Source: CAVSWT01 sp963746735
GTDB lineage: Bacteria; Bacteroidota; Ignavibacteria; Ignavibacteriales; Ignavibacteriaceae
Length of the DNA stretch: 64,000 nt
Reading direction: 5' to 3'
Assembly: GCA_963746735.1 (NCBI GenBank)
Contig: CAVVCO010000031.1
Span: 1 to 64,000, forward strand
Positions 8,773 to 17,455 of this stretch are shown piece after piece. The position numbers and the translations under genes are program-made. How positions within the stretch are numbered: the stretch's first letter is position 1; the number at the start of each line of letters is the position of its first letter. The notes beneath the pieces were generated by a model, which worked only from the letters and a program-made list of their open reading frames with translations, had not been told where the DNA came from and ran no database searches.

Positions 8773-9339
8773 TCAATCTGACTTACTTGGTTTAAACTTT
8801 ACAAAAGGGACAGCCCAAGTTTTTGAGTCACCTGTAATTCCATGCTGATAGTCTATAATCTCGAGTTTGTCTGGCACTACCTTGATAAGTGTATAATCGG
8901 ATTTATTGTCCGAATAAAATCTGCTCCACTCTTCTTTCCAATATATCTGTTTTTTTAAAGTGTCATCTACAATATAAGCTTGTCCTTTAATTATAACATA
9001 GCCTACTTCATTAGGTGCTTGATAATAGAGCGTTACACTTAAATCATTTTTAATCTGTTTAACTTTTCTGCTATTTGAATTTGTTCCTAACCATACTACC
9101 ATATCATCATCCGGTGAAAAAGGATCCATTATTCTTGCGTCAGGATGGCTAGTACTATCTAAGGTAATGAGAGCACAATATCGTGCTGTTTCCATCATTT
9201 TTTTTGCGATAGTAATAAGTGTATCACGATCATAATGAGTCCCGTTATTTTCTTGAGCAAAAATCACAAATGGTAATTGAAGGATGACAAATAAATAGAA
9301 AATGGTTTTTATTTGCTTAAATTTCTTTTTTGCTTTCAT
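8773..9339 (-). CDS. Secreted pyridoxamine 5'-phosphate oxidase-like flavoprotein
   Basis: Of 188 residues, about 1-28 form a signal peptide (lysine-rich start, hydrophobic core, FAQ cleavage). The rest is a split-barrel PNPOx-like domain (about 35-180): ARYCALITLDSTSHPDARIMDPF, VWLGTNSNSRKVKQIKND and VTLYYQAPNEVGYVIIKG. This is the layout of the general-stress-protein-26 group, which binds flavins. Export is unusual for the fold, which is mostly cytosolic. Whether it binds flavin in the periplasm cannot be told. Confidence 0.75.
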   Translation of the reverse strand: MKAKKKFKQIKTIFYLFVILQLPFVIFAQENNGTHYDRDTLITIAKKMMETARYCALITLDSTSHPDARIMDPFSPDDDMVVWLGTNSNSRKVKQIKNDLSVTLYYQAPNEVGYVIIKGQAYIVDDTLKKQIYWKEEWSRFYSDNKSDYTLIKVVPDKLEIIDYQHGITGDSKTWAVPFVKFKPSKSD

Positions 9340-9427
9340 TATAACCTCAATTTATTTTTTAGTATACTGCTAACTTTAAGAACTGTAAAAATGCCGCACA
9401 CATTACGGTGTCCGGTTCATTTGCTTC

Positions 9428-9718
9428 TTACGTACCATAAATCTCATTACGAATTTCTGAGATTCGTTCAACATGATGGACAACATGATCTGGTTGCATT
9501 TTAATAACGAAACCCATTAGCACTATTTCAATTTCTCCATTGGAATCTCGAAGTTTGGCAGACTTAGTCCAGCCATCATTAGATGGAGCATAATCTAACT
9601 GAATGTCACTTAAACCAGCGAAAGCATTTTCAAGTAGCGTCGGTTCCTGCTTAAACAACTCAAGGCTTTTATTTTGTTGTATTACTGTCTTTTTTGTCAT
9701 TGTCACCCTGTGTAACAA
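9428..9718 (-). pseudogene. DinB-like protein remnant with internal deletion
   Basis: The 96-residue frame opens like DinB/YfiT-type four-helix proteins (LLENAFAGLSDIQLDYAPSNDGWT). It then jumps straight to what is normally the last part (RDSNGEIE, GFVIKMQPDHVVHHVERISEIR). From general knowledge of the family, about 70-80 middle residues with metal-binding histidines are missing. The junction falls at a GWT that such proteins often carry twice, so recombination between the two is plausible. The likely start is Met7 (9700). A non-functional remnant is the best reading. Confidence 0.55.
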
Positions 9719-9772
9719 CTGTTACAATCGAAATTGCTGTTATTAGTTTAATCATTTAGTCCTTCCATTTTT
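9711..9772. repeat. Duplicate of the leader of the VOC gene at 4707-5213
   Basis: About 60 bases, including ACTGTTACAATC, TTATTAGTTTAATCATTT and GTCCTTCCATTTTTA, match 5173-5235 with few differences. In the VOC gene this DNA encodes the ribosome site and MIKLIIAILIVTV. Here it encodes a similar MIKLITAISIVTV that runs out of frame into the DinB remnant. It is a relic of recombination within the accessory block. Confidence 0.65.
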
Positions 9773-10204
9773 ATAGTTGTGTCATCTTTAAGCTGCCGCA
9801 CAATTTTTTACCTGCTGCAATGATACAAAATTTAAAGAAAATAAAAACCAAAATATTTACAATTCTTAAATTGACATTTCTCAAATTGCTTGAAAGTTGC
9901 TTTTCAAATTTTAACGCTGAAAAAAGAAAACATGATTTTAATTTTTGTACAATTATTTAGGAAACTAAAACCTTAAAAAGCAATTTTAATTCACTACTTC
10001 AATATTTTGCTGTATAGGACTTTCTGGTTAAGATCCGGCCCCACTTGCCTTCCGCAATTTTAGTGAAGTCAGGTTTATTTACGATTAATCTTTTTTAACC
10101 TCAAACATTATATAAAATCATTCAATTAAAAAAGCGTTTTTTGTTTTGCAGAATTAATCCTTTTTATTAGTTTTCCGAAGCAGTTAAAAAAGGAAACACC
10201 CCCA
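9773..10204. other. Intergenic boundary between accessory block and lipoprotein gene
   Basis: About 430 AT-rich bases between divergent genes. No integrase, attI-like site or RNA gene was recognised. AAAAAAGGAAACAC before 10205 is the ribosome site of the following gene. Promoters are presumably here, but none stands out. Confidence 0.45.
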
Positions 10205-12667
10205 ATGTCAATAAAAAAAAATCTTTCGCTTTTAATTACTTTTTTGTTTTTTTTCGGATGCACCGTGCCTTCTCACAAGAATGAGCTCAATGAAACTGTT
10301 AAGCTGCCTGGCAAATTTAACGGCTATACTTTGCTACCCAACGGATGGAAATTAACTCCGGAAGGAGAGCAAATTGGTATCGGTGAACTGCCTTTAAATT
10401 TAGTTATCACTCACGATCAAAAATATGCTTTAACTTCAAACAGCGGAACAAAAACAAATTCAATATCTGTAATCGACCTTCAAAGCAAAAAAGAAATTCA
10501 AAGAATGGTTGTTGATAAAACCTGGCGGGGAATAGTTTTCAACAATGACGGCTCAAAGCTTTTTGTTTCCGGCGCAAATAACAACTTAATTTATATTTAT
10601 AATTTTAATTCGGGACATTTAACTTTAAATGATTCGATTGTAATCGGGAAACCCTTTCCAAAAGAAGTAATTTCAATTACAGGTTTGGATTATTTGAGTA
10701 AGAAAAATTTATTGTTAGCCGCCTCTAAGATGAGCAACACTTTATATATCTGCGATGTTAAAAGTAAAAAAGTTATTAAGAAAATAAAATTCGACAGCGA
10801 ATGCTACGATGTAAAAATAAATCACGCCGGGACTTTTGCTTATGTTTCTTTGTGGGCAAATTCTTCCATTGCCGAAGTTGATTTAAAAACTTTGTCGGTA
10901 TCAAATACTATAGAAGTTGGAGACCATCCTACCGAAATTTTAATAACCAAGAACGATGAACGGCTTTTTACTCCAAACGCAAATAACAATTCTGTCTCTG
11001 TAGTTGATTTAAAAACAAAAAAAGAAACCGAAAAAATAATTTCATCGCTTCATCCTGATGCGCCTTATGGAAGCACTCCAAATGCAGTTTGCTTTAATAA
11101 TGATGAATCGGTTTTAATAGTAGCAAACGCTGATAATAATTATTTAGCATTATTTGATATTAGTCAGAAAAATAAATCAAAAAGCATTGGATTTATTCCT
11201 GTCGGCTGGTACCCGACTTCGGTTAAAACTTTAAGCTCAAATGAAATAATTGTTGCAAACGGGAAGGGGCTTTCATCAAAGCCTAATCCTAAAGGCCCGG
11301 TTCCAACAGATACTGTTAGGCGTCCTGACCAGCAGTATATAGGATCATTATTTATGGGAACATTATCAATTATTAATTATCCCAATACAGAAATGCTGCA
11401 GTCATATTCAAAAAAGGTTTATTCAAATACACCTTATGTTCAAGAAAAGATTTCAGCAGACGGACAAAATATTATTCCAGCGGATTACGACAATATTGGA
11501 AGCAAAAAAATAAAACATGTTTTTTATATAATAAAAGAAAACAGAACCTACGACCAGGTTTTCGGGGATATAGCAGAGGGCAATGGTGATTCTTCAATTT
11601 GTATTTTCGGAAAGCAAGTAAGCCCTAACGAGCACCAGCTTGTACAAACATACACTCTTTATGATAATTTTTATTGTGATGCAGAAGTAAGTGCCGATGG
11701 GCATAACTGGTCAACCGCTGCTTATGCAACAGACTTCACTGAAAAAACCTGGCCGGTGTATTACGGAGGCAGAGGCGGAGAATATGAATATGAGGGTGGT
11801 GTTAAGGTTGCAGCTCCTTCTTCAGGTTATATCTGGAACCAGGTAATGAACAAAAATTTATCTTTTAGAAATTATGGCGAATTTGTAAGTGAAGTGAAAG
11901 GAAAAAAGATTACTTACAAAGCAAACGATGAAGAGATGATGAAATATACCAACCCGGATTACCCCGGCTTTGATCTTGATATTTCCGACATGGTTAGGCT
12001 GAATGTCTGGGAAAAAGAATTTGATGAGTTTGTAAAAAAAGATTCGCTTCCGGCATTCAATCTTATCCGTTTGCCGAACGATCACACTATGGGAACGGCA
12101 AAAGGGAAATTAACTCCGCAGGCATATGTTGCACAAAATGATTATGCATTGGGACTGATGATTGAAAAAATTTCCAAAAGTAAATTCTGGAAAGAAAGTA
12201 TAATTTTTGTTCTGGAAGATGATGCACAAAACGGTTCCGATCATGTTGATGCACACAGATCAACTTTGCTGGTAATTAGTCCTTACATAAAAAAACATTT
12301 TGTTGATCATACAATGTATTCTACTTCGAGCGTTTTAAAAACGATTGAACTAGTTCTTGGTTTAAGACCAATGACACAGTTTGATCTTTCTGCAGCACCG
12401 ATTTTAAATTCAATTACCGATAACCCGGATTTTGCACCTTACAGCCCAATCAAACCTTTAATCGATGTTGAAGCGAAAAATCTTGCAAGTACATATGGCT
12501 CAAAAAGAAGTGCTGAATTTGATTTTGCTGTTGAAGATGATATTCCCGATGTAGAATTAAACGAGATAATCTGGAAGTCAATAAAAGGCAAAGATTCAAA
12601 AATGCCTCCGCCGGTTAGAAGTGCCTTTGTTACTGTTGTGCAGAATGAAAAGAACGATAAAGATTAG
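10205..12667 (+). CDS. Lipoprotein: YncE-like beta-propeller fused to phosphoesterase
   Basis: The protein has 820 residues. A lipoprotein signal ends at Cys19 (FFFGC). Residues about 50-370 form repeated beta-propeller blades of the YncE/cytochrome-D1-like type (SVIDLQSKKE, LFVSGANNN, AYVSLWANSSIAEVDLKTL). Residues about 435-740 form a phosphoesterase domain (PF04185-like, the AcpA/phospholipase C clan): IIKENRTYDQVFGD near 440-455 and LEDDAQNGSDHVDAHR near 672-687 are the metal and active-site segments. The family hydrolyses phosphomonoesters or phospholipids outside the cytoplasm; the propeller role is unknown. It is monocistronic, ending in a hairpin-rich region. Confidence 0.85.
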   Translation: MSIKKNLSLLITFLFFFGCTVPSHKNELNETVKLPGKFNGYTLLPNGWKLTPEGEQIGIGELPLNLVITHDQKYALTSNSGTKTNSISVIDLQSKKEIQRMVVDKTWRGIVFNNDGSKLFVSGANNNLIYIYNFNSGHLTLNDSIVIGKPFPKEVISITGLDYLSKKNLLLAASKMSNTLYICDVKSKKVIKKIKFDSECYDVKINHAGTFAYVSLWANSSIAEVDLKTLSVSNTIEVGDHPTEILITKNDERLFTPNANNNSVSVVDLKTKKETEKIISSLHPDAPYGSTPNAVCFNNDESVLIVANADNNYLALFDISQKNKSKSIGFIPVGWYPTSVKTLSSNEIIVANGKGLSSKPNPKGPVPTDTVRRPDQQYIGSLFMGTLSIINYPNTEMLQSYSKKVYSNTPYVQEKISADGQNIIPADYDNIGSKKIKHVFYIIKENRTYDQVFGDIAEGNGDSSICIFGKQVSPNEHQLVQTYTLYDNFYCDAEVSADGHNWSTAAYATDFTEKTWPVYYGGRGGEYEYEGGVKVAAPSSGYIWNQVMNKNLSFRNYGEFVSEVKGKKITYKANDEEMMKYTNPDYPGFDLDISDMVRLNVWEKEFDEFVKKDSLPAFNLIRLPNDHTMGTAKGKLTPQAYVAQNDYALGLMIEKISKSKFWKESIIFVLEDDAQNGSDHVDAHRSTLLVISPYIKKHFVDHTMYSTSSVLKTIELVLGLRPMTQFDLSAAPILNSITDNPDFAPYSPIKPLIDVEAKNLASTYGSKRSAEFDFAVEDDIPDVELNEIIWKSIKGKDSKMPPPVRSAFVTVVQNEKNDKD

Positions 12668-12685
12668 TTGTCAATTCTATTAATA

Positions 12686-12762
12686 AAACCTTCGAGGTTT
12701 TAAATGAAAGATAAACATTTGGGTGGGAATTGGAATTTAGTATTGAATAACCTCGAAGGTTT
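12686..12762. repeat. Palindromic element with 14-bp inverted ends
   Basis: AAACCTTCGAGGTT at 12686-12699 is exactly inverted as AACCTCGAAGGTTT at 12749-12762, enclosing 49 bases. Each end is itself palindromic. It may be a MITE-like repeat or part of a terminator between two convergent genes. Confidence 0.6.
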
Positions 12763-12800
12763 GTCCACATCATAATTTTTAATTTATAGTATTTCTTAAC

Positions 12801-12829
12801 AAACCCAATTTCTTGTAGAAATTGGGTTT
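12801..12829. terminator. Hairpin between convergent genes
   Basis: The perfect 13-base arms AAACCCAATTTCT and AGAAATTGGGTTT (12801-12813, 12817-12829) enclose a three-base loop and are followed by ATCTTTT. It lies between genes ending at 12667 and 12857. Near copies at about 22037-22064 and 25832-25860 show it is also a dispersed repeat. Confidence 0.65.
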
Positions 12830-12856
12830 ATCTTTTCGAAAAGAATTAAAGCCATT

Positions 12857-13822
12857 TTACTTTTTAAGATAGGCTAAATAAAAATCTACAACTTTATTTC
12901 TAAATTCATCGCCACCAAGAATCGATAAATTGTTGTGCCCGCCGCCAGGAATTGGATACCATATTTTTTCTTTTGATGAAAGATTGTTGTAAATGCGCTT
13001 TCCATTTTCAGGTGAAATTCGCTCATCTTTAAGTCCGTGAATAACCATAACCGGCTGAGTTATTTGCTTTGCAGAAATTTCAGGCTTCACGCTATCAACC
13101 GGGAAATTTGCAATCTCTCCCGACTTATCAACAATCATATTTGAAAAAAAATAAAATGGAATAAATGAAATTCTTTTAACATAATTATGAACAGTTTCTC
13201 TTAAATCTGCAAATGGGCTTACAATCACCCCGCATTTAATTCGATGATCTTTTGCCATTGCCTGAAGTGCAACTGCCGCACCTAATGAGTGCCCATAAAT
13301 TCCAAACGGAGCAGCATTTTTGTATTTACTTATTGCCGCATCAATATATTTAGAAACATCATTCTTTTCATAATAACCAAATGTACAGTACTTCCCTCCG
13401 CTTTCACCATTGGCTCTAGAATCATATAAAATACAATTGTATCCTGTGTCGGCTAATTCAGCCGCAAATCCCAGCATTGCTTCTTTACAGCTAGCAATAC
13501 CATGCAAGATAATAATAGTTCCTTTTGCTTCTTTCGTTCTTGAATCAATAAACCAGCCTTTTAATATTATTGAGTCCCCCACATTCACATCAAAATTTGA
13601 AAAGTTTAATCCATATTGAACCGGTGAGATTTTCTGGTCAAAATATTTTTCTATTGTTTTACCGGTAACGCGAAGAGGCTTTATTGGCGCATAAGCTAAA
13701 ACATTATCAATAAAATAATGTCCGCCAAAAATAATTATTGGGATTAATATTATTAAGAAAACAAAAAGCCACTTAAACAGACGCTTTAGTTTGAAAGACT
13801 TTTTCTTATCCAATTGAAGCAA
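12857..13822 (-). CDS. Membrane-anchored alpha/beta hydrolase
   Basis: This 321-residue protein has a basic N-terminus, one membrane helix (about 17-38) and an alpha/beta hydrolase domain. The oxyanion segment HGIASCKE is near 107, the nucleophile is Ser179 in GHSLG, the acid is probably in GLKDERISP, and the base is His in PGGGHNNLS. It resembles the BEM46/YfhR group, whose substrates are poorly known. It is the last gene of a minus-strand run from 16728, 28 bases behind the desaturase. Confidence 0.8.
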   Translation of the reverse strand: MLQLDKKKSFKLKRLFKWLFVFLIILIPIIIFGGHYFIDNVLAYAPIKPLRVTGKTIEKYFDQKISPVQYGLNFSNFDVNVGDSIILKGWFIDSRTKEAKGTIIILHGIASCKEAMLGFAAELADTGYNCILYDSRANGESGGKYCTFGYYEKNDVSKYIDAAISKYKNAAPFGIYGHSLGAAVALQAMAKDHRIKCGVIVSPFADLRETVHNYVKRISFIPFYFFSNMIVDKSGEIANFPVDSVKPEISAKQITQPVMVIHGLKDERISPENGKRIYNNLSSKEKIWYPIPGGGHNNLSILGGDEFRNKVVDFYLAYLKK

Positions 13823-13850
13823 AATTTATTTGTTGAAATTTAAGAAACCC

Positions 13851-14876
13851 CTAAGTATTTAAATGTATTTTTTTAAGCTGATGAAAGCTTACAAGCCTTT
13901 TTTGATTTTCATCCCACAAGCTTAGCAAAATACTTTTCAAGCTAGTCTTTAAAGTTAGCACATTTGCCTTCTGCAATATTGGATTTTCCTTGTGGCATTT
14001 CTCAAGCATATAGTTCGGTATTCTCGGGCTAAGATGATGGATATGATGAAAACCTATATTGCCGGTAAACCATTGTAAAACTTTAGGCAATTTATAATAT
14101 GAACTTCCCTTTAATGCAGCTTGTGTAAAATCCCACTCATCGCCGGTTTCCCAATAGGTGTCTTCAAATTGATGCTGAATAAAAAACAGCCAGGTACCTA
14201 CTGAAGAAGTAATAATCGTTATTGGCATTTGAATTAATAAAAATGCTTTTATTCCAATCAGCCAAATCATAAGTCCTACAGCAACTCCTATTGCAAGATC
14301 TGTATAATATACACTCGCAACCTTTCGTTTCATATTATTTCTTTTGGGATTCGGAAACCGGTAAAGAATTAAAAAAAGAATTGTCGGGACAAATAAAAAT
14401 AAAATAACCGGGTTGCGGTAAACTCTGTATTTTAGCCTACCCCATTTAGATAGTTCAAGATATTCGGATACGGTCATTGTATAAATATCACCGACTCCGC
14501 GTTCTTCTAAATTGCCTGCACTTGCATGATGAATTGCATGGCTCTTTCGCCAATAATGATACGGTGTTAAAGTAAAAACGCTGCAGAACATTCCGCTTAA
14601 ATCATTCGCTTTTCTTGATTTAAAAAACGCCCCGTGCCCGCAGTCATGCTGAATAATAAACATCCTGACTAAAAAGCCAGCAGCGGGAAAAGCCAGTAAA
14701 AGTGTGAGCCAATAGCTATAGCTAAGGCTTAAATACATAATGTACCAAATAACAAAAAAGGGAATAGTAGAATTGCTTAGCTGCCAGGTGCTTTTCCAGG
14801 CATGTGCTTGATGATATTTTGCAACGAGATTTTTCCAGACTTGCTGGTTTGTTACCGCCTTCTTAAAAGATGCCAC
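13851..14876 (-). CDS. Membrane fatty acid desaturase
   Basis: Membrane di-iron desaturases insert double bonds into acyl chains. This 341-residue protein has the three histidine boxes: HDCGH (77-81), HAIHH (113-117) and HHIHH (277-281). Hydrophobic segments lie around 36-75 and 155-230. The pattern is that of the FADS/DesA (omega-6 or delta-12) group. It probably adjusts membrane fluidity. It sits between an acetyltransferase and an alpha/beta hydrolase on the same strand. Confidence 0.88.
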   Translation of the reverse strand: MASFKKAVTNQQVWKNLVAKYHQAHAWKSTWQLSNSTIPFFVIWYIMYLSLSYSYWLTLLLAFPAAGFLVRMFIIQHDCGHGAFFKSRKANDLSGMFCSVFTLTPYHYWRKSHAIHHASAGNLEERGVGDIYTMTVSEYLELSKWGRLKYRVYRNPVILFLFVPTILFLILYRFPNPKRNNMKRKVASVYYTDLAIGVAVGLMIWLIGIKAFLLIQMPITIITSSVGTWLFFIQHQFEDTYWETGDEWDFTQAALKGSSYYKLPKVLQWFTGNIGFHHIHHLSPRIPNYMLEKCHKENPILQKANVLTLKTSLKSILLSLWDENQKRLVSFHQLKKIHLNT

Positions 14877-14961
14877 TATTAAAACTTTCTATTTAAAACT
14901 TATAAGTTTAAGATAATAATATTGGATAAACCATGAAGCCCAAATATCACATCCAAGTTCA

Positions 14962-15504
14962 TTATTCAATTTTTAAATAATCTTCTTTTAAAATAGCCAT
15001 TAAATAAAAATCAATATAATGATTATCAAAATACATTGCCTGCCGGAGAGTTCCTTCTTTTATGAATCCAACTTTTTCATACGCTTTAATGGCGCGTTCA
15101 TTTTCAACACTTACATGCAATTGAACCCGGTTAAAGTTTAAAGTATTAAAAGCATAATCAACCATTAATTGAGTTGCTTCTTTTCCGTAACCTTTTGACC
15201 AATTTTCTTTTTCTGCAATTGCAATATAAAATGTTGCCATTCTTCCAACCCAGTCAATTCGCACAAAGGAAGTAATACCGATTGGTTTATCCGGTTTTAT
15301 TGTACAGACCGCAAAGAATACGGTTGAGTGGTCCTGTAATCTTTTTTCAATTCTCTTTCTTTGCGCTTCAATAGATGTAGGAAGTGCATAATAAAGATAT
15401 TGACGCGGTTCAGGATGATTTTCAGATAGCGCAATTATATTTTCATCACCCGGTTCAGGCGATCGTAAATAAATTTTTGTCCCGATTAAAAATGGATTTT
15501 TCAT
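14962..15504 (-). CDS. GNAT-family N-acetyltransferase
   Basis: This 180-residue acetyltransferase is of the RimJ/SpeG-like type. KIYLRSPEPGDE starts the fold, ENWSKGYGKEATQLMVDYAF is the acetyl-CoA loop, and RVQLHVSVENERAIKAYEKVGF is the typical closing segment. It starts 18 bases after the stop of the phosphatase gene upstream, so they are likely co-transcribed. Acceptor unknown. Confidence 0.85.
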   Translation of the reverse strand: MKNPFLIGTKIYLRSPEPGDENIIALSENHPEPRQYLYYALPTSIEAQRKRIEKRLQDHSTVFFAVCTIKPDKPIGITSFVRIDWVGRMATFYIAIAEKENWSKGYGKEATQLMVDYAFNTLNFNRVQLHVSVENERAIKAYEKVGFIKEGTLRQAMYFDNHYIDFYLMAILKEDYLKIE

Positions 15505-15522
15505 AAAGATATTATTATGATT

Positions 15523-16728
15523 TTATTTTTTCTCCGACTCTCTTCTTAAAATTACCAGTGTTACATCGTCTTCCCATTTTTTATTATTTCCGAACTTTGC
15601 TGCAGCATTAAATATTTCATCAACGATTTGCTTTACCGGTTTATCTTTATTTTCAGTCACTGCTTTTTTAATTCCTTCGATTCCAAAATCTTCCGAGTGT
15701 GAATTTTTTCTTTCACTTATTCCATCTGTATAAAGCACAAGCAAAGAGCCAGGCTTTAAAAATGCGTGGCCTCTTTGCAAATCAATTTCAGGTAAAGCGC
15801 CAAACAGCATGCCTGTTGCTTCCAGCTCGGTAAAGCTTTCACCATCAAACAATATTGCAGAAGGATGCCCGGCATTTACATAAAGCAGGTTTCCGGTTTT
15901 ATCTACTTCGGCATAAAACAAAGAAATAAAATTTGTAGAATAAACGCTTCTGTAAATAACATTATTCAACTTCTCAAAAGTGTAAACCATTTTCATATGT
16001 TTTTCAAGACCCATACGCAACCCAGTAACAACATCTCTTGCTAAAAGCGCGGCTGGCAATCCATGACCGCTTGCATCACCAATGCAAAATCCAAAATTTT
16101 TATTGTCAAAATTAAAGTAGTCGTAAAGATCTCCGCCAACTAATTCTGCCGGCTGTGATTTTCCCGCAATTTTAAATCCCGGGAATTCCGGTGCGGTAAT
16201 CGGCAATAAACTTTGCTGAATGTGTGCCGCTTGTTCGATACCTGTTTTTATTGCCTCATTAAAAAGCCTGTAGTTAATCATGGTCCGGACAGCATTTAAA
16301 CACAATTCAATTTCTTCTCTTATCCATCCGCTTCTTAATTCAAAAATAATTATCCATCTGTAATCAGAGCCGCGAACTGTAATTGCTGCGGGAATACTGT
16401 ACCAATCTTGATTTATAAGTGAAGAGTCTATCGTAAGATTAGGATTATCAAAAATATAAGTTTTAGATTTTAACACCGCCTGTAATGCTTCAGACTCGGT
16501 TGGAATTTTTACATTGGTCTTTCTAATCTTGCTGCCCGTGGAAGAGATTAGAATATAATTATCTTCTGCCTCTTCAAAAATTCTTCCGTTACCGATTTTA
16601 AGGTCTTCGCCGAAAGTTTTTTCGAGTTCATTTACAATAGTGAATAAAAAATCTTTACCTGATTTTTCCAAACCGATTTTAACTAAAAGGAAATCTAATT
16701 TTTTATAGAATGTTTTAGGATCAAGCAT
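15523..16728 (-). CDS. SpoIIE/RsbU-type PP2C serine phosphatase with N-terminal sensor region
   Basis: The protein has 401 residues. Residues about 20-165 look like a GAF-type sensory domain. About 180-398 form a PPM/SpoIIE phosphatase with metal-binding aspartates in VGGDLYDYF, GDASGHGLPAALL and YTDGISERKN. Family members dephosphorylate anti-anti-sigma factors and so control sigma-factor switches. No anti-sigma partner is adjacent. It is the first gene of the minus-strand run down to 12857. Confidence 0.85.
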   Translation of the reverse strand: MLDPKTFYKKLDFLLVKIGLEKSGKDFLFTIVNELEKTFGEDLKIGNGRIFEEAEDNYILISSTGSKIRKTNVKIPTESEALQAVLKSKTYIFDNPNLTIDSSLINQDWYSIPAAITVRGSDYRWIIIFELRSGWIREEIELCLNAVRTMINYRLFNEAIKTGIEQAAHIQQSLLPITAPEFPGFKIAGKSQPAELVGGDLYDYFNFDNKNFGFCIGDASGHGLPAALLARDVVTGLRMGLEKHMKMVYTFEKLNNVIYRSVYSTNFISLFYAEVDKTGNLLYVNAGHPSAILFDGESFTELEATGMLFGALPEIDLQRGHAFLKPGSLLVLYTDGISERKNSHSEDFGIEGIKKAVTENKDKPVKQIVDEIFNAAAKFGNNKKWEDDVTLVILRRESEKK

Positions 16729-16868
16729 ATTGAATATTGTTTAATTTGATTTGAAAAAATAACTAAATATGATTTAAGAAAACAATTTTACAGTAGGTTT
16801 TAAATCTTAAAGGAAGGAAATGTGTTCCTGTTTAACAGAGAAAAATGAAAAATAATATCAAATCTAGT

Positions 16869-17306
16869 TTACTTTGATTGTTTCTCTAGAACATTTTTTA
16901 AGTTTTCAAGATCCTTGTTTATCCTTCCAGCATAAATTCTTTTTATAAATGCAGAAAGAAACTTTAAAAATCCTTTAAATTCTGTGCTGAGGGAATAAGT
17001 AAGTTTTGTTGTATTTTTTAATGAAACCACATGCATGTAGCCATTTAATAACAACTGATTATCTATTGATTTAAATGCTACTCTTTTATTTCTATTGTAT
17101 TCTGTAATTTTTGTTGGAACGGAAACAGTTCTGTTCATAATTCTAATTGAATAATTGCGAATTCCTTCAAGCGCAGTTTTCTTGTGCTCTACTTTCATTT
17201 CAATTTCGTCAGTTCTCCACTTTGCATCGTTATCAAAATCTGAAATGAAGTTAAACACCTCTTCTCTTGGACGGTTTATCAAGATGCTTTTTTGTACAGT
17301 AATCAT
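16869..17306 (-). CDS. SRPBCC-fold protein (polyketide cyclase/START-like)
   Basis: This 145-residue protein follows the START/Bet v1-like pattern: SILINRPREEVFNFISDFDNDAKWR at the start, a beta-rich middle (SVPTKITEYNRNKRVAFKSI) and a long C-terminal helix (GRINKDLENLKNVLEK). Such proteins bind hydrophobic ligands, often unknown. It stands alone with a short intergenic region on both sides. Confidence 0.75.
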   Translation of the reverse strand: MITVQKSILINRPREEVFNFISDFDNDAKWRTDEIEMKVEHKKTALEGIRNYSIRIMNRTVSVPTKITEYNRNKRVAFKSIDNQLLLNGYMHVVSLKNTTKLTYSLSTEFKGFLKFLSAFIKRIYAGRINKDLENLKNVLEKQSK

Positions 17307-17455
17307 TTTTTGCCCTCACAAAAGATCCGAAAATTAAATTAAGTATAAATATGTTTATAAGGAGTGAATCCACTTTAAAAATTCACTACAAAAATAAGTG
17401 AAATTTTGGAAGTTAACCTGTACTGCTTGTCACATTAATTCTGCAAAATGGCTGT

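Noticed and set aside
1300..9800. Canonical paired attC sites
   Set aside because: Scattered GTTRRRY-like cores were seen but no convincing RYYYAAC partner at the proper distance, so no attC features were annotated.
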